Assembly: GCA_946800325.1 (NCBI GenBank)
Contig: CAMPEJ010000005.1
Coordinates: 62,001 to 126,000, forward strand
Reading direction: 5' to 3'
Length of the DNA: 64,000 bases
Source: Luzula sylvatica
Taxonomy: Eukaryota; Streptophyta; Magnoliopsida; Poales; Juncaceae
Shown: piece after piece, positions 1-11,888 of the stretch
How positions within the stretch are numbered: the stretch's first letter is position 1
Layout: every line of letters starts with the position of its first letter
Program-made: the position numbers and the translations under genes
The notes under the pieces: model-generated
The model's database searches: none
What the model saw: the letters and a program-made list of their open reading frames with translations, nothing else
Told to the model about the DNA's origin: nothing

Positions 1-43
1 ATTTGAATCGTATCTTTTACCACATAACATTTGACCAAAATTT

Positions 44-64
44 ACAAACACTAAGAAAGTTTGT
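44..64. repeat. Dyad 1 in each monomer: ACAAAC / GTTTGT
   Basis: Perfect 6-bp arms at 44-49 and 59-64 flank a 9-nt spacer (50-58). It recurs in most monomers. Variants with 'gaaattttg' or 'gtttgatttt' break the right arm. The arm GTTTGT is shared with dyad 2, so the two hairpins would be mutually exclusive alternatives. Short dyads of this kind are common in centromeric satellites; whether it extrudes here is inference. Confidence 0.75.
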
Positions 65-81
65 TTTTCGATTCAAAACAA
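61..81. repeat. Dyad 2 in each monomer: TTGTTTT / AAAACAA
   Basis: Perfect 7-bp arms at 61-67 and 75-81 flank the 7-nt loop TCGATTC, which contains one of the three CpG sites. The arms are strongly conserved. The frequent variants 'ttctattc', 'cgatttaaaac' and 'cgatccaaaac' fall in or beside the loop rather than in the arms. This is the tightest hairpin-forming element in the unit. Function is not shown by sequence. Confidence 0.78.
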
Positions 82-101
82 TTTGTTTATGATTTGGGGA
101 G

Positions 102-131
102 TTCAAATAACGTATTTTGAGATCATTTGAA
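102..131. repeat. Dyad 3 across the monomer junction: TTCAAAT / ATTTGAA
   Basis: The arm at 102-108 is the reverse complement of the first seven bases of the next monomer (125-131), separated by 16 nt containing the CpG at 111-112 and the GATC at 121-124. Monomers beginning 'attgg' or 'attcg' break the right arm. 'attcgaat' is itself an 8-bp palindrome. The 16-bp deletion found in nine monomers removes this left arm completely. Confidence 0.7.
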
Positions 132-2108
132 TCGTATCTTTTACCACATAACATTTCACCAAAATTTACAAACACTAAGAAAGTTTGTTTTTCGATTCAA
201 AACAATTTGTTTATGCTTTGCGGAGTTCAAATAACGTATTTTGAGATCATTTGAATCGTATCTTTTACCACATAACATTTCACCAAAATTTACAAACACT
301 AAGAAAGTTTGTTTTTCGATTCAAAACAATGTGTTTATGCTTTGGGGAGTTCAAATAACGTATTTTGAGATCATTGGAATCGTATCTTTTACTACATAAC
401 ATTTCACCAAAATTTACAAACACTAAGAAAGTTTGTTTTTCGATTTAAAACAATCTGTTTATGCTTTGGGGAGATCAAATAACGTATTTTGAGATCATTT
501 GAATCGTATCTTTTACCACATAACATTTCACCAAAATTTACAAACACTAAGAAAGTTTGTTTTTCGATTCAAAACAATCTGTTTATGCTTTGGGGAGTTC
601 AAATAACGTATTTTGAGATCATTTGAATCGTATATTTTACCACATAACATTTTACCAAAATTTACAAACACTAAGAAAGTTTGTTTTTCGATTCAAAACA
701 ATTTGTTTATGCTTTGGGGAGTTCAAATAACGTATTTTGAGATCATTTGAATCGTATCTTTTACCACATAACATTTCACCCAAATTTACAACCACTAAGA
801 AAGTTTGTTTTTCGATTCAAAACAATATGTTTATGCTTTGGGGAGTTCAAATAACGTATTTTGAGATCATTTGAATCGTATCTTTTACTACATAACATTT
901 CACCAAAATTTACAAACACTAAGAAAGTTTGTTTTTCGATCCAAAACAATTTGTTTATGCTTTGGGGAGTTCAAATAACATATTTTTAGATCATTCGAAT
1001 CGTATCTTTTACCACATAACATTTCACCAAAATTTACAAACACTAAGAAAGTTTGTTTTTCGATTCAAAACAATCTGTTTATGCTTTGGGGAGTTCAAAT
1101 AACGTATTTTGAGATCATTTGAATCGTATCTTTTACCACATAACATTTTACCAAAATTTACAAACACTAAGAAAGTTTGTTTTTCGATTCAAAACAATTT
1201 GTTTATGCTTTGGGGATTTCAAATAACGTATTTTGAGATCATTGGAATCGTATCTTTTACTACATAACATTTCCCCAAAATTTACAAACACTACGAAAGT
1301 TTGTTTTTCGATTCAAAACAATTTGTTTATGCTTTGGGGAGTTCAAATAACCTATTTTTAGATCATTCGAATCGTATCTTTTACCACATAACATTTCACC
1401 AAAATTTACAAACACTAAGAAAGTTTGTTTTTCGATTCAAAACAATTTGTTTATGCTTTGGGGAGTTCAAATAACGTATTTTGAGATCATTTGAATCGTA
1501 TCTTTTTCCAGATAACATTTCACCAAAATTTACAAACACTAAGACAGTTTGTTTTTCGATTCAAAACAATCTGTTTATGCTTTGGGGAGTTCAAATAACG
1601 TATTTTGAGATCATTTGAATCGTATCTTTTACCACATAACATTTCACCAAAATTTACAAACACTAAGAAAGTTTGTTTTTCGATTCAAAATAATCTGTTT
1701 ATGCTTTGGGGAGTTCAAATAACGTATTTTGAGATCATTGGAATCGTATCTTTTACTACATAACATTTCACCAAAATTTACAAACACTAAGAAAGTTTGT
1801 TTTTCGATTTAAAACAATCTGTTTATGCTTTGGGGAGTTCAAATAACGTATTTTGAGATCATTTGAATCGTATCTTTTACCACATAACATTTCACCAAAA
1901 TTTACAAACACTAAGAAAGTTTGTTTTTCGATTCAAAACAATCTGTTTATGCTTTGGGGAGTTCAAATAACGTATTTTGAGATCATTTGAATCGTATCTT
2001 TTACCACATAACATTTCACCAAAATTTACAAACACTAAGAAAGTTTGTTTTTCTATTCAAAACAATCTGTTTATGCTTTGGGGAGTTCAAATAACGTATT
2101 TTGAGATC

Positions 2109-3720
2109 ATTTGAATCGTATCTTTTACCACATAACATTTGACCAAAATTTACAAACACTAAGAAAGTTTGTTTTTCGATTCAAAACAATTTGTTTATGA
2201 TTTGGGGAGTTCAAATAACGTATTTTGAGATCATTTGAATCGTATCTTTTACCACATAACATTTCACCAAAATTTACAAACACTAAGAAAGTTTGTTTTT
2301 CGATTCAAAACAATTTGTTTATGCTTTGCGGAGTTCAAATAACGTATTTTGAGATCATTTGAATCGTATCTTTTACCACATAACATTTCACCAAAATTTA
2401 CAAACACTAAGAAAGTTTGTTTTTCGATTCAAAACAATGTGTTTATGCTTTGGGGAGTTCAAATAACGTATTTTGAGATCATTGGAATCGTATCTTTTAC
2501 TACATAACATTTCACCAAAATTTACAAACACTAAGAAAGTTTGTTTTTCGATTTAAAACAATCTGTTTATGCTTTGGGGAGATCAAATAACGTATTTTGA
2601 GATCATTTGAATCGTATCTTTTACCACATAACATTTCACCAAAATTTACAAACACTAAGAAAGTTTGTTTTTCGATTCAAAACAATCTGTTTATGCTTTG
2701 GGGAGTTCAAATAACGTATTTTGAGATCATTTGAATCGTATATTTTACCACATAACATTTTACCAAAATTTACAAACACTAAGAAAGTTTGTTTTTCGAT
2801 TCAAAACAATTTGTTTATGCTTTGGGGTGTTCAAATAACGTATTTTGAGATCATTTGAATCGTATCTTTTACCACATAACATTTCACCCAAATTTACAAC
2901 CACTAAGAAAGTTTGTTTTTCGATTCAAAACAATCTGTTTATGCTTTGGGGAGTTCAAATAACTTATTTTGAGATCATTTGAATCGTATCTTTTACTACA
3001 TAACATTTCACCAAAATTTACAAACACTAAGAAAGTTTGTTTTTCGATCCAAAACAATTTGTTTATGCTTTGGGGAGTTCAAATAACATATTTTTAGATC
3101 ATTCGAATCGTATCTTTTACCACATAACATTTCACCAAAATTTACAAACACTAAGAAAGTTTGTTTTTCGATTCAAAACAATCTGTTTATGCTTTGGGGA
3201 GTTCAAATAACGTATTTTGAGATCATTTGAATCGTATCTTTTACCACATAACATTTTACCAAAATTTACAAACACTAAGAAAGTTTGTTTTTCGATTCAA
3301 AACAATTTGTTTATGCTTTGGGGATTTCAAATAACGTATTTTGAGATCATTGGAATCGTATCTTTTACTACATAACATTTCCCCAAAATTTACAAACACT
3401 ACGAAAGTTTGTTTTTCGATTCAAAACAATTTGTTTATGGTTTGGGGAGTTCAAATAACCTATTTTTAGATCATTCGAATCGTATCTTTTACCACATAAC
3501 ATTTCACCAAAATTTACAAACACTAAGAAAGTTTGTTTTTCGATTCAAAACAATTTGTTTATGCTTTGGGGAGTTCAAATAACGTATTTTGAGATCATTT
3601 GAATCGTATCTTTTTCCAGATAACATTTCACCAAAATTTACAAACACTAAGACAGTTTGTTTTTCGATTCAAAACAATCTGTTTATGCTTTGGGGAGTTC
3701 AAATAACGTATTTTGAGATC
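2109..3720 (+). repeat. Second copy of monomers 1-13 of the 17-mer
   Basis: Thirteen monomers match 1-1612 in the same order at an offset of exactly 2108 bp, including the rare 'gatttgggg' change at both 92 and 2200. By eye I find four differences: 'ggggtgttc' near 2827, 'caatctg' for 'caatatg' near 2931, 'aacttatt' near 2964 and 'atggttt' near 3439. That is a recent duplication. The match stops at 3721, where monomer 14 is replaced by the 'cttaac' type. Confidence 0.87.
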
Positions 3721-6324
3721 ATTCGAATCTTAACTTTTACTACATAACATTTCACCAAAATTTACAAACACTAAGAAAGTTTGTTTTTCGATTTAAAACA
3801 ATCTGTTTATGCTTTCGGGAGTTCAAATAACGTATTTTGAGATCATTTGAATCGTATCTTTTACCACATAACATTTAACCAAAATTTACAAACACTAAGA
3901 AAGTTTGTTTTTCGATTCAAAACAATCTGTTTATGCTTTGGGGAGTTCAAATAACGTATTTTGAGATCATTTGAATCGTATATTTTACCACATAACATTT
4001 TACCAAAATTTACAAACACTAAGAAAGTTTGTTTTTCGATTCAAAACAATTTGTTTATGCTTTGGGGAGTTCAAATAACGTATTTTGAGATCATTTGAAT
4101 CGTATCTTTTACCACATAACATTTCACCCAAATTTACAAACACTAAGAAAGTTTGTTTTTCGATTCAAAACAATCTGTTTATGCTTTGGGGAGTTCAAAT
4201 AACGTATTTTGAGATCATTTGAATCGTATCTTTTACCACATAACATTTCACCAAAATTTACAAACACTAAGAAAGTTTGTTTTTCGATTCAAAACAATCT
4301 GTTTATGCTTTGGGGAGTTCAAATAACGTATTTTGAGATCATTTGAATCGTATCTTTTACCACATAACATTTTACCAAAATTTACAAACACTAAGAAAGT
4401 TTGTTTTTCGATTCAAAACAATCTGTTTATGCTTTGGGGAGTTCAAATAACGTATTTTGAGATCATTTGAATCGTATCTTTTACTACATAACATTTCACC
4501 AAAATTTACAAACACTGAGAAAGTTTGATTTTCGATTCAAAACAATCTGTTTATGCTTTGTGGAGTTCAAATAACGTATTTTGAGATCATTTGAATCGTA
4601 TCTTTTACTACATAACATTTCACCAAAATTTACAAACACTAAGAAAGTTTGTTTTTCGATTCAAAACAATTTGTTTATGCTTTGGGGAGTTCAAATAACG
4701 TATTTTGAGATCATTCGAATCGTATCTTTTACCACATAACATTTCACCGAATTTTACAAACACTAAGAAATTTTGTTTTTCGATTCAAAACAATCTGTTT
4801 ATGCTTTGGGGAGTTCAAATAACGTATTTTGAGATCATTTGAATCGTATCTTTTACCACATAACATTTCACCAAAATTTACAAACACTAAGAAAGTTTGT
4901 TTTTCGATTCAAAACAATTTGTTTATGCTTTGGGGAGTTCAAATAACGTATTTTGAGATCATTCGAATCGTATCTTTTACAACAAAACATTTCACCGAAT
5001 TTTACAAACACTAAGAAATTTTGTTTTTCGATTCAAAACAATCTGTTTATGCTTTGGGGAGTTCAAATAACGTATTTTGAGATCATTTGAATCGTATCTT
5101 TTACCACATAACATTTCACCAAAATTTACAAACACTAAGAAAGTTTGTTTTTCGATTCAAAACAATCTGTTTATGCTTTGGGGAGTTCAAATAACGTATT
5201 TTGAGATCATTTGAATCGTATCTTTTACCACATAACATTTTACCAAAATTTACAAACACTAAGAAAGTTTGTTTTTCGATTCAAAACAATTTGTTTATGC
5301 TTTGGGGAGTTCAAATAACGTATTTTGAGATCATTGGAATCGTATCTTTTACTACATAACATTTCACCAAAATTTACAAACACTACGAAAGTTTGGTTTT
5401 CGATTCAAAACAATTTGTTTATGCTTTCGGGAGTTCAAATAACCTATTTTTAGATCATTCGAATCGTATCTTTTACCACATAACATTTCACCAAAATTTA
5501 CAAACACTAAGAAAGTTTGTTTTTCGATTCAAAACAATTTGTTTATGCTTTGGGGAGTTCAAATAACGTATTTTGAGATCATTTGAATCGTATCTTTTTC
5601 CAGATAACATTTCACCAAAATTTACAAACACTAAGACAGTTTGTTTTTCGATTCAAAACAATCTGTTTATGCTTTGGGGAGTTCAAATAACGTATTTTGA
5701 GATCATTCGAATCGTATCTTTTACTACATAACATTTCACCAAAATTTACAAACACTAAGAAAGTTTGTTTTTCGATTTAAAACAATCTGTTTATGCTTTC
5801 GGGAGTTCAAATAACGTATTTTGAGATCATTTGAATCGTATCTTTTACCACATAACATTTCTCCAAAATTTACAAACACTAAGAAAGTTTGTTTTTCGAT
5901 TCAAAACAATCTGTTTATGCTTTGGGGAGTTCAAATAACGTATTTTGAGATCATTTGAATCGTATATTTTACCACATAACATTTTACCAAAATTTACAAA
6001 CACTAAGAAAGTTTGTTTTTCGATTCAAAACAATTTGTTTATGCTTTGGGGAGTTCAAATAACGTATTTTGAGATCATTTGAATCGTATCTTTTACCACA
6101 TAACATTTCACCAAAATTTACAAACACTAAGAAAGTTTGTTTTTCGATTCAAAACAATCTGTTTATGCTTTGGGGAGTTCAAATAACGTATTTTGAGATC
6201 ATTTGAATCATATCTTTTACCACATAACATTTCACCAAAATTTACAAACACTAAGAAAGTTTGTTTTTCTATTCAAAACAATCTGTTTATGCTTTGGGGA
6301 GTTCAAATAACGTATTTTGAGATC
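3721..6324 (+). repeat. Block D: 'cttaac' monomer to 'aatcata/ttctattc' monomer
   Basis: Ordered types are 'attcgaatcttaac' (3721), 'atttaacc' (3845), 'tatatttt' (3969), 'caccc' (4093), standard (4217), 'attttacc' (4341), 'actgagaaagtttgatt...gtggag' (4465), 'tactac' (4589), 'ccgaatttt' (4713), standard (4837), 'acaacaaaac' (4961), standard (5085), 'attttacc' (5209), 'tttggtt...tttcgg' (5333), 'attcg' (5457), 'tttttccagat' (5581), 'attcg...tactac' (5705), 'atttctcc' (5829), 'tatatttt' (5953), standard (6077), and 'aatcata' with 'ttctattc' (6201). The same order recurs, with small losses, near 22.6-25.2 kb and 35.1-37.7 kb, and its first half near 10.0-11.0 kb. The 'gtggag' monomer recurs only at 39785, 43257 and 43755. 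Confidence 0.75.
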
Positions 6325-8184
6325 ATTTGAATCGTATCTTTTACCACATAACATTTCACCAAAATTTACAAACACTAAGAAAGTTTGTTTTTCGATTCAA
6401 AACAATTTGTTTATGCTTTGGGGAGTTCAAGTAACGTATTTTGAGATCATTTGAATCGTATCTTTTACCACATAACATTTCACCAAAATTTACAAACACT
6501 AAGAAAGTTTGTTTTTCGATTCAAAACAATTTGTTTATGCTTTGCGTAGTTCAAATAACGTATTTTGAGATCATTTGAATCGTATCTTTTACCACATAAC
6601 ATTTCACCAAAATTTACAAACACTAAGAAAGTTTGTTTTTCGATTCAAAACAATTTGTTTATGCTTTGGGGAGTTCAAATAACGTATTTTGAGATCATTG
6701 GAATCGTATCTTTTACTACATAACATTTCACCAAAATTTACAAACACTAAGAAAGTTTGTTTTTCGATTTAAAACAATCTGTTTATGCTTTGGGGAGTTC
6801 AAATAACGTATTTTGAGATCATTTGAATCGTATCTTTTACCACATAACATTTCACCAAAATTTACAAACACTAAGAAAGTTTGTTTTTCGATTCAAAACA
6901 ATCTGTTTATGCTTTGGGGAGTTCAAATAACGTATTTTGAGATCATTTGAATCGTATCTTTTACCACATAACATTTCACCAAAATTTACAAACACTAAGA
7001 AAGTTTGTTTTTCTATTCAAAACAATCTGTTTATGCTTTGGGGAGTTCAAATAACGTATTTTGAGATCATTTGAATCGTATCTTTTACCACATAACATTT
7101 GACCAAAATTTACAAACACTAAGAAAGTTTGTTTTTCGATTCAAAACAATTTGTTTATGCTTTGGGGAGTTCAAATAACGTATTTTGAGATCATTTGAAT
7201 CGTATCTTTTACCACATAACATTTCACCAAAATTTACAAACACTAAGAAAGTTTGTTTTTCGATTCAAAACAATTTGTTTATGCTTTGCGGAGTTCAAAT
7301 AACGTATTTTGAGATCATTTGAATCGTATCTTTTACCACATAACATTTCACCAAAATTTACAAACACTAAGAAAGTTTGTTTTTCGATTCAAAACAATGT
7401 GTTTATGCTTTGGGGAGTTCAAATAACGTATTTTGAGATCATTGGAATCATATCTTTTACTACATAACATTTCACCAAAATTTACAAACACTAAGAAAGT
7501 TTGTTTTTCGATTTAAAACAATCTGTTTATGCTTTGGGGAGTTCAAATAACGTATTTTGAGATCATTTGAATCGTATCTTTTACCACATAACATTTCACC
7601 AAAATTTACAAACACTAAGAAAGTTTGTTTTTCGATTCAAAATAATCTGTTTATGCTTTGGGGAGTTCAAATAACGTATTTTGAGATCATTGGAATCGTA
7701 TCTTTTACTACATAACATTTCACCAAAATTTACAAACACTAAGAAAGTTTGTTTTTCGATTTAAAACAATCTGTTTATGCTTTGGGGAGTTTAAATAACG
7801 TATTTTGAGATCATTTGAATCGTATCTTTTACCACATAACATTTCACCAAAATTTACAAACACTAAGAAAGTTTGTTTTTCGATTCAAAACAATGTGTTT
7901 ATGCTTTGGGGAGTTCAAATAACGTATTTTGAGATCATTGGAATCTTATCTTTTACTACATAACATTTCACCAAAATTTACAAACACTAAGAAAGTTTGT
8001 TTTTCGATTTAAAACAATCTGTTTATGCTTTGGGGAGTTCAAATAACGTATTTTGAGATCATTTGAATCGTATCTTTTACCACATAACATTTCACCAAAA
8101 TTTACAAACACTAAGAAAGTTTGTTTTTCTATTCAAAACAATCTGTTTATGCTTTGGGGAGTTCAAATAACGTATTTTGAGATC
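6325..8184 (+). repeat. Mixed segment joining block D to the first deletion monomer
   Basis: Fifteen full-length monomers. It contains the 'caagtaacg' change near 6430, the 'tttgcgtag' monomer at 6449, a complete intact run of gacc/gcgg/gtg monomers (7069, 7193, 7317), the 'aataatctg' type (7565), 'gagtttaaat' (7689), a second 'gtg' monomer (7813) and 'ttctattc' (8061). The intact run is followed by an 'attggaatcata' monomer with 'gagttc' rather than the 'gagatc' seen in the first unit. No non-satellite sequence is present. Confidence 0.7.
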
Positions 8185-8292
8185 ATTTGAATCGTATCTT
8201 TTACCACATAACATTTGACCAAAATTTACAAACACTAAGAAAGTTTGTTTTTCGATTCAAAACAATTTGTTTATGCTTCGTATTTTGAGATC
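8185..8292 (+). repeat. 108-bp monomer with 16-bp deletion, no. 1
   Basis: The sequence jumps from 'atgctt' to 'cgtatt' at 8278^8279, losing 16 bases that include the G run and the left arm of dyad 3. It is an 'atttgacc' monomer followed directly by an 'attgg...gagatc' monomer, so the expected gcgg and gtg monomers are also missing. This fits one 264-bp deletion. Confidence 0.93.
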
Positions 8293-9036
8293 ATTGGAAT
8301 CGTATCTTTTACTACATAACATTTCACCAAAATTTACAAACACTAAGAAAGTTTGTTTTTCGATTTAAAACAATCTGTTTATGCTTTGGGGAGATCAAAT
8401 AACGTATTTTGAGATCATTTGAATCGTATCTTTTACCACATAACATTTCACCAAAATTTACAAACACTGAGAAAGTTTGTTTTTCGATTCAAAACAATCT
8501 GTTTATGCTTTGGGGAGTTCAAATAACGTATTTTGAGATCATTTGAATCGTATATTTTACCACATAACATTTTACCAAAATTTACAAACACTAAGAAAGT
8601 TTGTTTTTCGATTCAAAACAATTTGTTTATGCTTTGGGGAGTTCAAATAACGTATTTTGAGATCATTTGAATCGTATCTTTTACCACATAACATTTCACC
8701 AAAATTTACAAACACTAAGAAAGTTTGTTTTTCTATTCAAAACAATCTGTTTATGCTTTGGGGAGTTCAAATAACGTATTTTGAGATCATTTGAATCGTA
8801 TCTTTTACCACATAACATTTCACCAAAATTTACAAACACTAAGAAAGTTTGTTTTTCGATCCAAAACAATTTGTTTATGCTTTGGGGAGTTCAAATAACA
8901 TATTTTTAGATCATTCGAATCGTATCTTTTACCACATAACATTTCACCAAAATTTACAAACACTAAGAAAGTTTGTTTTTCGATTCAAAACAATCTGTTT
9001 ATGCTTTGGGGAGTTCAAATAACGTATTTTGAGATC

Positions 9037-11888
9037 ATTTGAATCGTATATTTTACCACATAACATTTTACCAAAATTTACAAACACTAAGAAAGTTTGT
9101 TTTTCGATTCAAAACAATTTGTTTATGCTTTGGGGAGTTCAAATAACGTATTTTGAGATCATTTGAATCGTATCTTTTACCACATAACATTTCACCCAAA
9201 TTTACAACCACTAAGAAAGTTTGTTTTTCGATTCAAAACAATCTGTTTATGCTTTGGGGAGTTCAAATAACGTATTTTGAGATCATTTGAATCGTATCTT
9301 TTACTACATAACATTTCACCAAAATTTACAAACACTAAGAAAGTTTGTTTTTCGATCCAAAACAATTTGTTTATGCTTTGGGGAGTTCAAATAACATATT
9401 TTTAGATCATTCGAATCGTATCTTTTACCACATAACATTTCACCAAAATTTACAAACACTAAGAAAGTTTGTTTTTCGATTCAAAACAATCTGTTTATGC
9501 TTTGGGGAGTTCAAATAACGTATTTTGAGATCATTTGAATCGTATCTTTTACCACATAACATTTTACCAAAATTTACAAACACTAAGAAAGTTTGTTTTT
9601 CGATTCAAAACAATTTGTTTATGCTTTGGGGATTTCAAATAACGTATTTTGAGATCATTGGAATCGTATCTTTTACTACATAACATTTCCCCAAAATTAA
9701 CAAACACTACGAAAGTTTGTTTTTCGATTCAAAACAATTTGTTTATGCTTTGGGGAGTTCAAATAACCTATTTTTAGATCATTCGAATCGTATCTTTTAC
9801 CACATAACATTTCACCAGAATTTACAAACACTAAGAAAGTTTGTTTTTCGATTCAAAACAATTTGTTTATGCTTTGGGGAGTTCAAATAACGTATTTTGA
9901 GATCATTTGAATCGTATCTTTTTCCAGATAACATTTCACCAAAATTTACAAACACTAAGACAGTTTGTTTTTCGATTCAAAACAATCTGTTTATGCTTTG
10001 GGGAGTTCAAATAACGTATTTTGAGATCATTCGAATCTTAACTTTTACTACATAACATTTCACCAAAATTTACAAACACTAAGAAAGTTTGTTTTTCGAT
10101 TTAAAACAATCTGTTTATACTTTCGGGAGTTCAAATAACGTATTTTGAGATCATTTGAATCGTATCTTTTACCACATAACATTTCACCAAAATTTACAAA
10201 CACTAAGAAAGTTTGTTTTTCGATTCAAAACAATCTGTTTATGCTTTGGGGAGTTCAAATAACGTATTTTGAGATCATTTGAATCGTATATTTTACCACA
10301 TAACATTTTACCAAAATTTACAAACACTAAGAAAGTTTGTTTTTCGATTCAAAACAATTTGTTTATGCTTTGGGGAGTTCAAATAACGTATTTTGAGATC
10401 ATTTGAATCGTATCTTTTACCACATAACATTTCACCCAAATTTACAAACACTAAGAAAGTTTGTTTTTCGATTCAAAACAATCTGTTTATGCTTTGGGGA
10501 GTTCAAATAACGTATTTTGAGATCATTTGAATCGTATCTTTTACCACATAACATTTCACCAAAATTTACAAACACTAAGAAAGTTTGTTTTTCGATTCAA
10601 AACAATCTGTTTATGCTTTGGGGAGTTCAAATAACGTATTTTGAGATCATTTGAATCGTATCTTTTACCACATAACATTTTACCAAAATTTACAAACACT
10701 AAGAAAGTTTGTTTTTCGATTCAAAACAATCTGTTTATGCTTTGGGGAGTTCAAATAACGTATTTTGAGATCATTTGAATCGTATCTTTTACTACATAAC
10801 ATTTCACCAAAATTTACAAACACTAAGAAAGTTTGTTTTTCGATTCAAAACAATTTGTTTATGCTTTGGGGAGTTCAAATAACGTATTTTGAGATCATTC
10901 GAATCGTATCTTTTACCACATAACATTTCACCGAATTTTACAAACACTAAGAAATTTTGTTTTTCGATTCAAAACAATCTGTTTATGCTTTGGGGAATTC
11001 AAATAACGTATTTTGAGATCATTGGAATCGTATCTTTTACCACATAACATTTCACCAAAATTTACAAACACTAAGAAAGTTTGTTTTTCGATTCAAAACA
11101 ATTTGTTTATGTTTTGGGGAGTTCAAATAACGTATTTTGAGATCATTCGAATCGTATCTTTTACAACATAACATTTCACCGAATTTTACAAACACTAAGA
11201 AATTTTGTTTTTCGATTCAAAACAATCTGTTTATGCTTTGGGGAGTTCAAATAACGTATTTTGAGATCATTTGAATCGTATCTTTTACCACATAACATTT
11301 CACCAAAATTTACAAACACTAAGAAAGTTTGTTTTTCGATTCAAAACAATCTGTTTATGCTTTGGGGAGTTCAAATAACGTATTTTGAGATCATTTGAAT
11401 CGTATCTTTTACCACATAACATTTTACCAAAATTTACAAACACTAAGAAAGTTTGTTTTTCGATTCAAAACAATTTGTTTATGCTTTGGGGAGTTCAAAT
11501 AACGTATTTTGAGATCATTGGAATCGTATCTTTTACTACATAACATTTCACCAAAATTTACAAACACTACGAAAGTTTGGTTTTCGATTCAAAACAATTT
11601 GTTTATGCTTTCGGGAGTTCAAATAACCTATTTTTAGATCATTCGAATCGTATCTTTTACCACATAACATTTCACCAAAATTTACAAACACTAAGAAAGT
11701 TTGTTTTTCGATTCAAAACAATTTGTTTATGCTTTGGGGAGTTCAAATAACGTATTTTGAGATCATTTGAATCGTATCTTTTTCCAGATAACATTTCACC
11801 AAAATTTACAAACACTAAGACAGTTTGTTTTTCGATTCAAAACAATCTGTTTATGCTTTGGGGAGTTCAAATAACGTATTTTGAGATC
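9037..11888 (+). repeat. Block A: 23-monomer block repeated at 21761-24612
   Basis: Ordered markers include 'tatatttt' (9037), 'caccc...accac' (9161), 'gatccaaaac' (9285), 'ggggattt' (9533), 'tttcccc' (9657), 'caccagaattt' (9781), 'tttttccagat' (9905), 'cttaac' with the rare 'tatactttcgg' (10029), 'ccgaatttt' (10897 and 11145), 'gttttgggg' (11021), 'tttggtt' (11517) and 'tttttccagat' (11765). Each recurs at +12724 bp, which is 103 monomers minus the three 16-bp deletions between the copies. The match fails at 11889, where this copy has 'attgg' with 'ttattcttt' and the other has 'attcg' with 'ctttcgg'. Few private differences are visible, for example 'aattaac' near 9698. Confidence 0.85.

Larger units (their letters stand above)
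1..124 (+). repeat. Reference monomer of the satellite (124 bp)
   Basis: The commonest monomer has about 36 G+C bases of 124 (29%). Landmarks by monomer position: 'atcg' at 7-10; 'ttttaccacataacattt' from 15; 'accaaaattt' from 34; the dyad-rich stretch 44-81; 'tttatg' from 86; a single G run 'ggggag' from 96; 'ttcaaat' at 102-108; 'cgtattttgagatc' ending the unit. It has three CpG sites (9-10, 69-70, 111-112) and one GATC (121-124). This first copy carries two non-consensus changes, 'atttgacc' for 'atttcacc' and 'gattt' for 'gcttt', which recur together at 2109 and mark the start of the 17-monomer unit. The chosen phase is arbitrary because the array is continuous. Confidence 0.97.
1..2108 (+). 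repeat. 17-monomer higher-order unit, first copy
   Basis: Seventeen monomers, each recognisable: 1 'atttgacc...gattt'; 125 'tttgcggag'; 249 'caatgtg'; 373 'attgg', 'tttaaaac', 'gagatc'; 497 standard; 621 'tatatttt'; 745 'cacccaaat...accac'; 869 'gatccaaaac', 'aacatattttta'; 993 'attcg'; 1117 'attttacc', 'ggggattt'; 1241 'tttcccc', 'ctacgaaag', 'aacctattttta'; 1365 'attcg'; 1489 'tttttccagat', 'ctaagacag'; 1613 'aataatctg'; 1737 'attgg', 'tttaaaac'; 1861 standard; 1985 'ttctattc'. The first type returns at 2109. The unit is the clearest statement of the repertoire reshuffled through the left 45 kb. Confidence 0.88.

Noticed and set aside
61..81. CENP-B box in the 'ttcgattcaaaac' segment
   Set aside because: The TTCG and the later A fit the start of the motif, but the required CGGG core is absent (the sequence there is 'acaa'). 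No monomer variant supplies it.
93..100. Telomere-like or G-quadruplex 'tttgggg' motif
   Set aside because: There is only one G run per 124 bp, so neither a telomeric tract nor a four-run quadruplex within normal loop length is possible.
4829..5014. 61-codon open reading frame on the plus strand
   Set aside because: It lies wholly in satellite monomers and its peptide is just a translated monomer. 124 is not divisible by 3, so frames rotate from unit to unit and short openings arise by chance. No codon bias, start context or domain supports a gene.
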